NCBI RefSeq assembly: GCF_000612625.1
Contig: NZ_CCAS010000001.1
Coordinates: 1 to 64,000 of the forward strand
From: Neobacillus jeddahensis
Lineage (GTDB): Bacteria; Bacillota; Bacilli; Bacillales; Cytobacillaceae
Direction: 5' to 3'
Length of the DNA stretch: 64,000 nt
The position numbers and the translations under genes were made by a program. Below the pieces are notes generated by a model, which saw only the letters and a program-made list of their open reading frames with translations, did no database searches and was not told the origin of the DNA. Positions 63,991 through 64,000 of this stretch are shown here, one piece after another. Each line of letters begins with the position of its first letter. Position 1 is the stretch's first letter.

Positions 63991-64000
63991 ATTGTCTAAA

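Overview
The window looks like chromosome of a low-GC, spore-forming Gram-positive of the family Bacillaceae (Bacillus/Neobacillus-like). The evidence is AGGAGG-type ribosome sites, frequent TTG and GTG starts, B. subtilis-type LexA boxes, a SleB-type spore-cortex hydrolase remnant and a ybcC/ybcF/ybcI-like gene cluster. I found no rRNA, tRNA, CRISPR array or intact insertion sequence.

Layout. (1) 0-10.6 kb is accessory and heavily eroded. It holds an Old Yellow Enzyme, an orphan CGCGG-type RiPP precursor, a close trio NERD nuclease / MazG-like / HNH nuclease, and two paralogous tiny Hol-Tox type I toxin loci, each with a LexA-like box over its promoter. Broken helicase, ASCH and Nudix genes lie among them. 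(2) 10.6-27.4 kb is general metabolism mixed with relics: etfBA, a methyltransferase, an SRPBCC/ArsR pair, a GDSL hydrolase, DinB-like, Uma2 and thioesterase genes, a PQQ-type sugar dehydrogenase, an acetolactate-synthase-like enzyme and an aldo/keto reductase. Relics here are a GNAT fragment, two aldo/keto reductase fragments, a YdcZ transporter with a stop codon, a SleB fragment and the 3' end of a third Hol-Tox locus. (3) 27.9-33.1 kb is a DAB inorganic-carbon uptake operon (dabB-dabA-ybcI-ybcF). (4) 33.4-41.1 kb is a complete four-gene Wadjet system in the order jetD-jetA-jetB-jetC. (5) 43.2-50.2 kb is a type III restriction-modification locus. Its mod and res genes are intact, but an accessory SNF2 helicase and a DUF4391-like gene are both truncated and fused by a deletion. 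(6) 51.2-54.4 kb is an acyl-CoA ligase plus carboxyltransferase pair. (7) 54.7-61.8 kb has a small XRE/membrane pair, then an XRE-cupin regulator heading a hydantoinase/oxoprolinase operon with a cupin and an NCS1 permease. (8) 62-64 kb has a GNAT enzyme and two unknown minus-strand genes.

How it fits together. Wadjet and type III restriction sit within 17 kb and form a defence island. The SOS-box toxins and the nuclease trio form a second stress/defence-like cluster near the left end. The most unusual observation is the pair of Hol-Tox loci (plus one relic). Their promoters carry LexA-like boxes, and their mRNAs carry an 11-base 5'/3' complementarity that competes with a local hairpin.
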